44,993 nucleotides of DNA from Paenibacillus sp. JCM 10914 (GTDB lineage: Bacteria > Bacillota > Bacilli > Paenibacillales > Paenibacillaceae). The stretch spans positions 1 to 44,993 of the forward strand of contig NZ_BAZR01000038.1 in the NCBI RefSeq assembly GCF_001315105.1. The letters are read 5' to 3'. The notes below the pieces were generated by a model. The model was not told the DNA's origin. It did not search any database and saw only the letters and a list, made by a program, of their open reading frames with translations. Position numbers and translations under genes: made by a program. Of this stretch, positions 1 to 8,671 are shown in pieces (position 1 is the first letter of the stretch; the number at the start of each line of letters is the position of its first letter).

Positions 1-11
1 GTATTAGCCCA

Positions 12-47
12 AAGGACGTTCCGCAATTAATCGCGCGGAACGTCCTT
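12..47 (-). terminator. Hairpin terminator after the CYTH-like gene
   Basis: A perfect inverted repeat, AAGGACGTTCCGC and GCGGAACGTCCTT, encloses a 10-base loop nine bases beyond the stop codon of the minus-strand gene at 56. There is only a weak T-run on the minus strand, so it could also serve a gene entering from the left. Confidence 0.6.
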
Positions 48-55
48 CTGAGTTA

Positions 56-907
56 TTAATATCTTTCTAGGATGAGTTGTGTCTTCAAGCCATCTTGAGG
101 GAGCAGCCAGTCGTTCGTCTCCAATAGCGTCATCAATTCCGATCGCAGTTGGGAGGCAACCGCAACATCCTCCGTTTTAAAGGAGATTTCAATTAGATTC
201 TCGGTACCTGTGCCCGCCGCGTTGCGGATCGGCCAGATTTCAAAGCTCATCTTCTGTCCATGCCATGACCCTTCGTAACGGTAGAAGGTAAGCGGTCCAT
301 AGATACGTGACTGTGCCAGCTTGTGTTGTCCCCAATCCGGAGCAGACCATTTCTTGAGCTTACCGGGCAGCTTGTCCAGCAGCAAAGCCAAGGACTCCTG
401 CTCGGATGGCAGCTGTGTGCCGGATGTGGTTGTATTTACCTTCTTCGTGTTGGAGAAACTCAGTGTCTGCTTGCCGTAACCCCAATCAATTTCGGCTTCG
501 TAGTTATCATCCGAAGCATCAAAGCCTTCCTGATTCGCCAAGTTTAAAGCAGCGTTAACGTCCCCATTCACAATAGGGTAACGCTTCTTATAGGTAAGCT
601 CATAGTTATTTTTATCTTCTTTTTTGCGAAAACGAACGTTCCAGCCTTCCGCATCCAACTCCAGTAGATCCGTATCATAATAAGCAACCCCGATCGCTTG
701 AGGCACAGCCGCGAGTCCAAAGGTTTGCAGCACTTCTTGTCGCACTCCGCCCCCGGATTGGAGCACCTTCTCGGGCTTGGCCAGGAATTTCACTTCATAA
801 GAAGGCACGGCATTACCAGCAGCTGAAACATCGTTGGTCTGTAATTCACTTCCAAGCATCGCGAAGCCCACCATCAAAGACAACGTCAACTGTTTCCAAC
901 TTTTCAA
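56..907 (-). CDS. Secreted CYTH-like domain protein
   Basis: A 283-residue protein with an N-terminal signal peptide (KSWK, a hydrophobic stretch, then VSAAG near residue 30), so it is probably exported. The body resembles the CYTH/triphosphate-tunnel fold: an early YEVKF strand, then VRFRKK followed by ELTYKK, the basic strands that line the tunnel in this family. The N-terminal ExExK signature is incomplete (only EVK is visible), so catalysis is uncertain. I chose the TTG at 907 because GGGAG lies eight bases upstream; an in-frame ATG at 922 has a poorer ribosome site. The gene stands alone. CYTH enzymes are normally cytoplasmic, which makes export the odd feature. The fold call is by motif only. 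Confidence 0.6.
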   Translation of the reverse strand: MKSWKQLTLSLMVGFAMLGSELQTNDVSAAGNAVPSYEVKFLAKPEKVLQSGGGVRQEVLQTFGLAAVPQAIGVAYYDTDLLELDAEGWNVRFRKKEDKNNYELTYKKRYPIVNGDVNAALNLANQEGFDASDDNYEAEIDWGYGKQTLSFSNTKKVNTTTSGTQLPSEQESLALLLDKLPGKLKKWSAPDWGQHKLAQSRIYGPLTFYRYEGSWHGQKMSFEIWPIRNAAGTGTENLIEISFKTEDVAVASQLRSELMTLLETNDWLLPQDGLKTQLILERY

Positions 908-1061
908 CACAATCACTCCCATATCCTGGATTATTGGTTCATAGCTTACTTTAAGCTTTGAATAATAAGTGACTGTTAACGCGAAGGAGCAACTGTATCA
1001 AATATCCATCGAAATATTGAATGTGTGTATATATTTTCTAGCACCCATTGAACTTGAACGA

Positions 1062-1973
1062 TCACGTCACAAGGTTTTGTTCCAATCGATGGCCCGCCTC
1101 CCTCAGTACCTCCTGAAAACGATGAATCTGAACCGAAGGCAGCCGATCCTGGTTATGAACACAGTATATATTCCGGGATGCTCGATGACCGGGAATGGGC
1201 ATTACGTGGAGTGTTCCCTGTTCCTGTTCTCGCTGTACGGCCATGCGTGAAATAAAGGAAACATGCTCTCCGAATAATACGAGTTGTTTGATGGCCTCTA
1301 GCGAATCAAGCTCCACCGGGCTTCGCATATGCAGTCCATGTTGTTCCAGCCACTGGTCGGTGAGTTGCCTTGTGCTGGATTCCGTGCCGTGTAGGGCAAA
1401 GGGAGAGCGTACAATCTGCTCGGGCGAAACAGAATCCATGATGGTCAAGGGATGATCAGGAGAACTGATCAGGCTTAAATCATCCTTGCACAAGGATTCA
1501 GCCCGCAGACTTGGATTCGTAAAAGGACCCGATGAGATGATCCCCAGATCAATTTGGTGGCGACTTAGCATATCCCGAATAACCGAGGACGGCTTGACCG
1601 ACAAAGAAATCCGTATACCCGGAAACTCTCGTGAGAAGGTACTTAATATGCCTGGGAGCAGGTAGGTGGCCGGGACATAACTGGCTCCAATGTGCAGCGT
1701 TCCGCGATATAAGCTGTCGTATTCGCGGACAACGCGCTCGGACTCCTTCGCGAGTGCGTTTATTTTTACGGCATAATGTAGCAGTGCTTGCCCTGCTTCA
1801 GTGAGAAAAGTCTTGCCATTCCTCGATTCGAATAAGGGTACCTGCCATTCTTCCTCCAACGACTTCATATGAAAGCTAACCGTGGGCTGCTTGATCCCCA
1901 GTATGTCCGCTACGCTGGTCATATGATGGTGACGATCGATTAACTCTACGATTTGCAGCTTCATGAGATTCAT
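1062..1973 (-). CDS. LysR-family transcriptional regulator
   Basis: A 303-residue LysR regulator. The N-terminal winged helix-turn-helix is clear (MTSVADILGIKQPTVSFHMK, residues about 17-36), followed by a periplasmic-binding-like effector domain from about residue 90 (LHIGASYVPATYLLPGIL). An ORF extending to 2078 exists, but the ATG at 1973 has AGAGGAG upstream and gives the usual family length, so I start there. It is divergent from the ABC transporter operon at 2150, with a dyad in between, the normal arrangement for a LysR protein controlling the neighbouring operon. The effector is unknown; phosphate ester, phosphonate or iron availability are guesses from the neighbours. Confidence 0.85.
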   Translation of the reverse strand: MNLMKLQIVELIDRHHHMTSVADILGIKQPTVSFHMKSLEEEWQVPLFESRNGKTFLTEAGQALLHYAVKINALAKESERVVREYDSLYRGTLHIGASYVPATYLLPGILSTFSREFPGIRISLSVKPSSVIRDMLSRHQIDLGIISSGPFTNPSLRAESLCKDDLSLISSPDHPLTIMDSVSPEQIVRSPFALHGTESSTRQLTDQWLEQHGLHMRSPVELDSLEAIKQLVLFGEHVSFISRMAVQREQEQGTLHVMPIPGHRASRNIYCVHNQDRLPSVQIHRFQEVLREAGHRLEQNLVT

Positions 1974-2014
1974 GCAGGCATCTCTCCTCTGATATCCATA
2001 TTTATAGTCTCTAT

Positions 2015-2029
2015 ATAGATTTAATCTAT
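2015..2029. promoter_or_regulatory. Candidate LysR box between divergent genes
   Basis: The dyad ATAGATT-T-AATCTAT contains the T-N11-A pattern that LysR proteins recognise. It lies between the LysR start and the ABC operon start. Binding is inferred from position and symmetry only. Confidence 0.4.
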
Positions 2030-2149
2030 GAGTATCAACAGAATTCAAAGAAAAAGTTAATTCTACGTTTACATTCATCTAATACAACGCTTAAACGAAA
2101 GCCTTACAATGAAAATAGCTTAAGAGAGGACAGGCAGGAGGATCAAAAA

Positions 2150-3181
2150 GTGGAGATTGAAATCAGGGGAATTCACAAGTCATTTGAGGGTACACCCGCG
2201 TTGCTTCCTACCGATCTAACACTGCGTCACGGTCAATTCACGACCTTGCTCGGCCCATCCGGCTGTGGTAAAACCACACTGCTGCGTATGATTGCCGGGT
2301 TGGAGCAGCCGGATGGAGGCGATATCTATGCGGCAGATCGTTGTATATACTCCGCACGCCAAAGGCTTGACGTCCCGGCGCATAAGCGTAATTTCGGGAT
2401 GGTATTCCAGGATTTTGCGCTATGGCCACATATGACGGTATATGAGAATGTCACCTTCGGATTAAAAGCAGCGAAGCATAAAGCGGATCTCAGGCAAAAG
2501 GTAACCGAGGCGCTGGCCATGGTCCGATTGCAGGGGTTGGAAGATCGGTATCCGCATCAGCTGTCTGGCGGGCAACAGCAGCGAGTGGCTTTTGCCAGAG
2601 CAGTAGCGATCCGCCCGGCGCTCGTACTATTCGATGAGCCGCTAAGTGCTCTGGACGCCGTCCTTCGGGAAGAAATGCGAATCGAGATGATGTCGCTCGT
2701 GAAGGATATGGGGCTGACTGCGCTCTATGTTACACACGATCAAGTCGAGGCGATGTCGATGTCGGATGAAATCGTGGTCATGCGAAAAGGGGAAGTCCTG
2801 CAACGTGGAACACCGGAGACGATCTACGAAGCTCCAACCCACCCGTTTGTGGCCTCGTTTATTGGCAAGTCCAACTGGCTGGAGTCGCAACAGGCGCTGG
2901 TCAGACCAGAGCATGTAGCCTGGAGTCGAACGAATGCGGACGATTTAAGTTACCAGGCGACCGTCGTCAGTGTCAGCTATATAGGGGAGCGGTATGAAAT
3001 TAGACTGCAAGTGGATGGTATGGACCCATGGACTGCTTACCGGAATACAAGAATGGTCGTCGGAGAGCGAGTGAACTTGTACGTATCACCCCAATCGATC
3101 TGCAAGATGGATGAAGACACGCTACAGGATCTAAATCAACAGCAGATTAGAGCCAACGGTACACCTGCAGCTGCAGGCTAA
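2150..3181 (+). CDS. ABC transporter ATP-binding protein (FbpC/PotA type)
   Basis: A 343-residue ATPase energising the importer encoded by the next two genes. Walker A is GPSGCGKTT (about residue 36), the Q-loop is FQDFALWPHMTVYEN, the signature is LSGGQQQRVAFARA, Walker B is LVLFDEP, and the switch histidine lies in YVTHDQVEA. After about residue 240 a shortened TOBE-like regulatory domain follows (VRPEHVAWS). The start is GTG, with AGGAGG eight bases upstream. It is the first gene of a four-gene operon divergent from the LysR gene. ATPases of this subgroup serve ferric iron, 2-aminoethylphosphonate, sulfate or polyamine importers; the sequence alone does not decide. Confidence 0.9.
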   Translation: MEIEIRGIHKSFEGTPALLPTDLTLRHGQFTTLLGPSGCGKTTLLRMIAGLEQPDGGDIYAADRCIYSARQRLDVPAHKRNFGMVFQDFALWPHMTVYENVTFGLKAAKHKADLRQKVTEALAMVRLQGLEDRYPHQLSGGQQQRVAFARAVAIRPALVLFDEPLSALDAVLREEMRIEMMSLVKDMGLTALYVTHDQVEAMSMSDEIVVMRKGEVLQRGTPETIYEAPTHPFVASFIGKSNWLESQQALVRPEHVAWSRTNADDLSYQATVVSVSYIGERYEIRLQVDGMDPWTAYRNTRMVVGERVNLYVSPQSICKMDEDTLQDLNQQQIRANGTPAAAG

Positions 3182-3205
3182 AAGATGAAGAGGAGCTGGG
3201 AAGAA

Positions 3206-4267
3206 ATGAAGGGTCTGAAATTAGCGAAAAAAAGTGCGGTACTCGTATTAACGTCGGTCATGAGCTTGAGTTTGTTCGGATGTGGCAGCACTCCAGGTGA
3301 CCCCGCTACAGCAGCACCGGACAGCGGTCAATCGGCCGCAGGGGGAACAGCACCGGTGAGTGGTAAGCTTGTACTCTATAGTGCAGGTCCTCAGAAGCTT
3401 GCGGATAATATCCTCAGCGGCTTTGAGGCAAAGACCGGCGTCAAGGTGGAGATGTTCCAGGGCACGACAGGCAAGATCCTTGCACGGATGGAGGCCGAGA
3501 AATCCAATCCCGTTGCAGACGTAGTGATCCTGGCCTCGCTTCCGTCTGCACAAGCGCTGAAAGCTGACGGACTGACATTACCTTATCCGGAAGCCGTCAA
3601 CGCGGATAAGCTGAATCCGGATTGGTCTGATACCGAAGGCAACTATTTCAGTACAAGCGCGTCTGCACTCGGTATTGTCTACAATACGAATCTGGTGTCA
3701 GCACCGCCGCAAAGCTGGACTGATCTGGGTCTGCCCCAGTGGAAGGACGCGGTCAACATCCCCGATCCAACGTTATCAGGTTCTGCGCTTGATTTCATCA
3801 CCGGGTATCTGAGCGTGAAGGGGGATGCAGGTTGGGAACTGTTCGAGAGCTATAAAGCGAACGGTACCGCGATGGCAGGAGCCAACCAGGAAGCGCTAGA
3901 CCCTGTAATTACGGGGGCAAAGAGTCTGGTAGCTGCGGGTGTAGATTATATGGCTTATTCGGCCAAAGCGAAGGGCGAACCGCTCGACATTGTGTATCCG
4001 GAAGAAGGAACGGTGGTGAGCCCGAGACCGGCTGTTATTTTGAAATCCAGCCCGAACGTGGATAATGCAAAGGCGTTTATCGACTATTTACTGTCTGACG
4101 AGGCGCAGAAACTCGTAGCGGATGCCTACTTGATCCCAGGTCGTGAGGATGTTGAAGCGGAAGGACGAACGAATCTGAAGGATATTCCGCTGTTCCAGGT
4201 GGATTGGGCCTGGATGAACGACCATGGCGATGAGACGGCTGCCCGTTTTTCCGAAGTATTCAAATAA
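3206..4267 (+). CDS. ABC transporter substrate-binding lipoprotein (FbpA/AfuA-like)
   Basis: A 353-residue binding protein. The signal peptide ends in a lipobox with Cys26 (SLFGC), so it is anchored to the outer face of the membrane. The mature part opens with KLVLYSAGPQKLADNIL and FEAKTGVKVEMFQGTTGK, typical of the type-2 binding-protein group that takes ferric iron, phosphonates or phosphate esters. I do not see the adjacent tyrosine pair used for iron by FbpA, which leans slightly toward an anionic ligand, but this is weak. I chose the ATG at 3206 (AGGAG ten bases upstream) over the ATG at 3185 because it gives a standard signal peptide. Confidence 0.85.
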   Translation: MKGLKLAKKSAVLVLTSVMSLSLFGCGSTPGDPATAAPDSGQSAAGGTAPVSGKLVLYSAGPQKLADNILSGFEAKTGVKVEMFQGTTGKILARMEAEKSNPVADVVILASLPSAQALKADGLTLPYPEAVNADKLNPDWSDTEGNYFSTSASALGIVYNTNLVSAPPQSWTDLGLPQWKDAVNIPDPTLSGSALDFITGYLSVKGDAGWELFESYKANGTAMAGANQEALDPVITGAKSLVAAGVDYMAYSAKAKGEPLDIVYPEEGTVVSPRPAVILKSSPNVDNAKAFIDYLLSDEAQKLVADAYLIPGREDVEAEGRTNLKDIPLFQVDWAWMNDHGDETAARFSEVFK

Positions 4268-4313
4268 GCCGCATAACAAGCAAACAGAGGAAGTTAAGGT
4301 GAGGTGAACAGCA

Positions 4314-5999
4314 GTGAGACCTGTCATCATGGACAGTCAGCGAATCATTCGAAGAGTGGGCGTGATTCTCGCCCTTTTTCTTCTGATCATCAGTATCGGC
4401 GTACCCTTGCTGCTTATCTTCTGGCAAAGTATATACGATGGACAACGCTTGGATTGGGTGGCACCGCTACGAACGATAGCAGGGCATGAACTCTCCGGGA
4501 TATTGCTCCAGACCATCTGGCTCGGGGTTTGCGTGGTGGCAGGATCGACATTGCTGGCGCTGCCGCTGGCATGGATGATGGCAAAGACGCGGCTCGGGAA
4601 GCATCGGTGGGTGGATGTGATTGTGATGATTCCGTTCATGACCCCGCCGTATATCGGCTCCATGGGCTGGATACTGTTTATGCAAAAGGGTGGGTATCTA
4701 CAGCAATGGCTGCCGGGTGCCGCCGGTTGGAGCGAGTCGTTCTTCAGCTTCGGTGGCATGGTACTCATTATGAGCCTGCATCTGTTCCCGTTCTTGTATC
4801 TGTTGCTGCGAGATGCCTTGATTCGTATTGGCGGCAATCTGGAGGAAGCCGGTGCCGTGCACGGCGCGAGTGCCGGATATCGGTTCAGGAAGATTATCAT
4901 GCCTCTGCTGTTATCTTCTTACGGCATGGGCGCGATGCTGGTGTTCGTCAAAACCATTGCCGAATTCGGCACACCGGCTACGTTTGGGCGCAAGATCGGC
5001 TATTACGTCATGACCTCGGAAATCCACAAATATATATCCAGCTGGCCGATTGATTTCGGAAAAGCTACGTCACTCGCATCGATTCTGCTGTCCGTGTGTC
5101 TGGTCATGTGGTATATGCAGTCCACGGTTAGCCGGAGGTTCACCTATCGACTTGTCGGTGGCAAAGGCCAGCGTTCCAAACGATACTCGCTGCGAGGCAG
5201 TAAAGGGGCGATCTGCGCTCTATATATTGGATTGTTGTTGGTTTTGTCCGTCGGCATACCGTACTTCTCTGTCATCGCGGCATCCTTGATGAAACTTCGC
5301 GGAGCTGGATTGTCGATGGATAATCTAACGCTCGAACACTATAAGGAGCTGCTCTCTTGGGGGTCCGTCAGCCTGAAGGCGCTCGGGAACAGCATCGGCT
5401 TAGCATTGGCAGCTTCTACGGTAGCCGTTGTGCTGGGAACCTTTTTTGCCCTGACGATCGGCAAGTCGCAAGGTCGCATGCAGCGGGTCGTGGATCTGCT
5501 CAGCTTGATGCCCAATACGGTACCCGGGATCGTCATGGTGGTCGGGCTGATCCTGCTCTGGAATGCGCCGTGGATGCCGGTCACGCTCTACAATACATAC
5601 GGCATGGTTGTACTCACGTATGTGGTACTATTCCTGCCGTACACCGTGCAATATGTAAAAGCCAGCTTTACGCAGATTGATAGTACGTTGTTCCAGGCAG
5701 GTCAGGTCTTCGGAGGCGGTCCCCTCCTTATCCTGAGGCGTATCCTGCTGCCGCTGGTTATGCCGGGCATGCTGGCAGGCTGGATCATGACGTTTACGAT
5801 AGCATCGCGCGAACTGGTGGGATCGCTGCTTATCCTGCCCCCTTCGATGCAGACATCGGCTACGTATATCTTCGCTCAATTCGAACAGGGACAGGTATCA
5901 CTCGGCATGGCGATGGCAGTGGTCTCCGTCGGAATGACGATCCTGTTGTTACTGGTAATCGAAGCTATGAATTCTAATAGAAAGTGGAATGCATCATGA
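4314..5999 (+). CDS. ABC transporter permease, fused double-domain type
   Basis: A 561-residue membrane protein with two binding-protein-dependent permease domains in tandem and about 12 hydrophobic segments. Each half has an EAA-type loop that docks on the ATPase: GAVHGASAGYRFRKIIMPLL in the first half and AGQVFGGGPLLILRRILLPL in the second. This FbpB/ThiP-like fusion means a single polypeptide forms the whole channel. Translation starts at GTG, with AAGGTGAGGTG upstream. Its stop overlaps the next gene's start by four bases, so the two are translationally coupled. The substrate is the same open question as for the binding protein. Confidence 0.88.
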   Translation: MRPVIMDSQRIIRRVGVILALFLLIISIGVPLLLIFWQSIYDGQRLDWVAPLRTIAGHELSGILLQTIWLGVCVVAGSTLLALPLAWMMAKTRLGKHRWVDVIVMIPFMTPPYIGSMGWILFMQKGGYLQQWLPGAAGWSESFFSFGGMVLIMSLHLFPFLYLLLRDALIRIGGNLEEAGAVHGASAGYRFRKIIMPLLLSSYGMGAMLVFVKTIAEFGTPATFGRKIGYYVMTSEIHKYISSWPIDFGKATSLASILLSVCLVMWYMQSTVSRRFTYRLVGGKGQRSKRYSLRGSKGAICALYIGLLLVLSVGIPYFSVIAASLMKLRGAGLSMDNLTLEHYKELLSWGSVSLKALGNSIGLALAASTVAVVLGTFFALTIGKSQGRMQRVVDLLSLMPNTVPGIVMVVGLILLWNAPWMPVTLYNTYGMVVLTYVVLFLPYTVQYVKASFTQIDSTLFQAGQVFGGGPLLILRRILLPLVMPGMLAGWIMTFTIASRELVGSLLILPPSMQTSATYIFAQFEQGQVSLGMAMAVVSVGMTILLLLVIEAMNSNRKWNAS

Positions 6000-7312
6000 T
6001 GAAACTGACGGTGTGGGGCGGAGCTGGCGAGCATGGTCGCTCCGCCTACCTACTGAGTGGAGAACGGGTATCGCTGCTGCTGGATTGTGGCGTGAAAAAG
6101 GGAGGAGCCGATCCGTATCCGCGAATCCAGCCGGATCAGGTCCGGCAATTGGATGCGGTACTGTTATCGCATGCCCACGAGGATCATTCGGTGGCCATTC
6201 CGCTCCTGTACAAGTCGGGTTATCGCGGAGAGGTATGGACGACCCGTGAGACGGCCGCACAGTGCAGGTCATATTTCGCCTCGTGGCGGGAGCAAACGGA
6301 GCGGATGAACATAAACCTTCCATACGGAATGAAGGATCAGGAGGCCATTCGCTACCGATACTTGGAGGAGACAGCCCCAAGACTAACGTGGTTTGAGCTG
6401 CTTCCTGGTGTGGAGGCGATGTGGGGGCGGAGCGGGCATATGCTGGGTTCTGTCTGGTTCTTAGTACGGACGGAAGGGAAGCGGGTGTTTTATTCAGGTG
6501 ATTATACATCGGAATCGTTGCTGCTCGCCGATGATCGGCCCGCTCTGTCAGATAAACCATCTTCCGCGATGGATCTGGCGATTATAGATGCGGCTTACGG
6601 GACCGATGTTACTTCTCAGGCTGACCAGCTGAAGCATTTGGAGCAGACGATTGATAGTACTCTGCAAAGTGGCGGGAAAATATTATTGCCGGTTCCCGCA
6701 GTCGGTCGAGGACAAGAAATGATGTTATGGGCCTCCCGACGATGGGGGAATGTCCCGATCGTGGTTGAGGCCCCGCTCATGGAAGGGATGAAACAGCTGC
6801 TTAGCCGCTCGGAATGGCTTCGTAGTACTGCGAATTGCGAGCAGACGGTAAGAGATCAGCCAGGGCTCGCACTGAGAGCTAACAAATGGATCATACCCGG
6901 TAACGATACGGAGCGCGAAGCACTGCTCCATCAGTATGAGGCCTCGTTATGGATGGTGACGGATGGCATGATGCAGTCGCGGCTTGCACAGTGGTACTAT
7001 CGCCGATTGGCGGAAGATCCGCGAAATTTAATTCTGCTCACGGGTCATATGGCAAAGGGAACCTTCGGACATCGTCTCTTGCAGCAGCCTTCCTTATTCG
7101 GTCATTGTTCCGTGTTGAAAGTCAGATATAAGGTTCATCAAGGAATGAAGGATGTTCTCCAGATGCTCGCCTGCGTTCCGGCGAAGCATGTCGTTCTTGT
7201 TCACGCAGACAGAACGGAGACGGATCGGCTTCGCGATCTGCTGTTGAAGGAACTGAAGGATGAACGCAGCCGTATATATTCGATATCGGCCGGTGAGGAA
7301 GTGCATTTTTGA
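5996..7312 (+). CDS. Beta-CASP metallo-beta-lactamase-fold hydrolase
   Basis: A 438-residue protein with the full set of zinc motifs: HAHEDH at about residues 59-64, SGHMLGS, and YSGDYTSE supplying the bridging aspartate. Beyond the core lie the beta-CASP markers: an acidic residue in IIDAAYG, histidine in KVHQG, and a C-terminal histidine in LVHAD. Proteins of this layout (CPSF73/RNase J/TTHA0252 relatives) are usually RNA or DNA nucleases. Its start overlaps the permease stop (ATGA), so it belongs to the transporter operon, unexpected for a nuclease-like enzyme. It may act on the imported compound or on nucleic acid; I cannot tell which. Confidence 0.8.
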   Translation: MMKLTVWGGAGEHGRSAYLLSGERVSLLLDCGVKKGGADPYPRIQPDQVRQLDAVLLSHAHEDHSVAIPLLYKSGYRGEVWTTRETAAQCRSYFASWREQTERMNINLPYGMKDQEAIRYRYLEETAPRLTWFELLPGVEAMWGRSGHMLGSVWFLVRTEGKRVFYSGDYTSESLLLADDRPALSDKPSSAMDLAIIDAAYGTDVTSQADQLKHLEQTIDSTLQSGGKILLPVPAVGRGQEMMLWASRRWGNVPIVVEAPLMEGMKQLLSRSEWLRSTANCEQTVRDQPGLALRANKWIIPGNDTEREALLHQYEASLWMVTDGMMQSRLAQWYYRRLAEDPRNLILLTGHMAKGTFGHRLLQQPSLFGHCSVLKVRYKVHQGMKDVLQMLACVPAKHVVLVHADRTETDRLRDLLLKELKDERSRIYSISAGEEVHF

Positions 7313-7345
7313 AACGTAAAGTTTTATGAGGCAATCCATGAAATC

Positions 7346-7380
7346 AAACCTTTATCGTTATCCACGATAAAGGTTTTCTT
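7346..7380 (+). terminator. Intrinsic terminator of the LysR-linked ABC operon
   Basis: The perfect 12-bp inverted repeat AAACCTTTATCG and CGATAAAGGTTT is followed by TTCTT, 33 bases after the hydrolase stop. Confidence 0.8.
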
Positions 7381-7450
7381 GGCGTAGGAAGGCTGTGTTT
7401 CGATGCATATGAAGTTGGTGAAGGGTTAATCAGGATAACTTATAAATAAA

Positions 7451-7483
7451 TTAGTACCAAGTCTTAATACTAGGTGGTATAAT
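7451..7483 (+). promoter_or_regulatory. fabH promoter with FapR-like operator
   Basis: TTAGTACC-AAGTCTTAA-TACTAG forms an imperfect dyad directly upstream of a perfect -10 box, TATAAT, at 7478-7483, so a bound repressor would cover the -35 region. The sequence resembles the operator of FapR, the malonyl-CoA-responsive repressor of fatty-acid genes in Bacilli, and fabH is a classical target. The match is from memory of the consensus. Confidence 0.6.
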
Positions 7484-7508
7484 GGAGGTAAACATGGAGG
7501 TGTGAAGG

Positions 7509-8488
7509 ATGAGCCAATCCAAATCAAGAATAACAGCATTCGGAACTTACGTTCCCGAACGTATTCTAACCAATGCGGATTTAGAGAAGCTGGTGGAGAC
7601 CAGCGATGAATGGATCGTTCAACGGACAGGCATGAAGGAACGCCGGATTGCTGCTCCGGATCAATACGTATCAGACTTGGCGATTCAAGCGTGGAGGATA
7701 TGGTGCGTCGGTACGGCGTTACCGTTCAGGATGTCGATATGATTCTTGTGGCTACCAGCACGCCGGAGTATGCCTTCCCGAGCACGGCTTCCCGAGTCCA
7801 GTCGAAGTTTAAGATCGTCAGCACGGGGGCACTTGATCTGAATGCAGCATGTGCAGGCTTTGTGTATGCGCTTCAGTTGGCGGACGGATTGTTGTGCAGC
7901 GGCGCTTACCGTAAGGTACTCGTTATCGGAGCCGAAACTTTATCCAAGATTACCGATTACACCGACCGGACGACATGCGTATTGTTCGGCGATGGCGCTG
8001 GTGCGATATTGCTGGAGCGAGATGAGGAATCACCCGGCGTACTCGCTTCCATCTCGGGCACTTTTGGCGAGGGCGGCATTCATCTCTACAAAACAGCCCT
8101 CTCAGAACAAATGGATGGTACGGATCTTAAGAGTGGGTGTCTTGTTCAGAACGGTCGTGAAATTTATAAATGGGCTATTCGGAACATCCCGGAGGGCGTC
8201 AGGACTTTATTATCCAAGGCAAACATGAATGCTGAGGAGGTAGAATGGTTTGTACCGCACAGTGCCAATCTGCGCATGATTGAGGGGATTAACGAGCGGG
8301 GACCGTTTACGATGGATCGCACGTTAACGAGTGTCGAGTACCGTGGTAATACATCGGCTGCCTCCATTCCGCTTGCACTTCAGCTAGCGGTGGATGAGGG
8401 GCGACTACAGGCAGGAGACCACGTGCTGCTGTATGGATTCGGCGGAGGAATGACCTATGCCGGTTCCATCGTGAGATGGACGATCTAA
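7509..8488 (+). CDS. fabH: Beta-ketoacyl-ACP synthase III, frameshifted as sequenced
   Basis: FabH condenses acyl-CoA with malonyl-ACP to start fatty-acid synthesis. The reading frame breaks near 7690: the first frame runs through YVSDLAIQA, the second resumes at VEDMVRRYG. One added base there (for example CAAGC-GTGG to CAAGCGGTGG) restores a 326-residue protein, the normal size. All catalytic residues are present: Cys about 115 in NAACAGF, His in VPHSANLR, Asn in GNTSAAS. PHSAN instead of PHQAN resembles Bacillus FabHB. GGAGG lies seven bases before the ATG. The gene is monocistronic, with its own promoter and terminator. A single-base sequencing error is more likely than a real null. Confidence 0.88.
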
Positions 8489-8501
8489 TATGATATATAC
8501 G

Positions 8502-8533
8502 AACCGCTATCGCATTCGATAGCGGTTTTTTTT
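8502..8533 (+). terminator. Intrinsic terminator of fabH
   Basis: AACCGCTATCG-CATT-CGATAGCGGTT, a perfect 11-bp stem, runs into eight T residues. Confidence 0.92.
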
Positions 8534-8580
8534 GTGCGCCATGATGATTGGATATAGGGCTGTAATCGTAATAAATTCAA

Positions 8581-8616
8581 CCTCAATTCGAACGTTTACC
8601 TCCTCAAAATCGAGCG
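8581..8616 (+). promoter_or_regulatory. Direct repeats, candidate AraC-type regulator site
   Basis: CCTCAATTCGAACG at 8581 and CCTCAAAATCGAGCG at 8602 start exactly 21 bp apart, two helical turns, upstream of the binding-protein gene. AraC-family regulators commonly bind such phased direct repeats, and the operon encodes one (15167-16768). The link is inferred. Confidence 0.4.
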
Positions 8617-8671
8617 GAACTTTGATTAGACTTAAGAAGAAAATTACGCATTGCGAAAGAGGGGTAGAAGA

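Noticed and set aside
7509..8488. fabH, SDR, WYL regulator, purL and purH as true pseudogenes
   Set aside because: Each is restored by single-base changes, with all catalytic motifs intact on both sides of the break; no larger deletions or stop-codon accumulation is seen.
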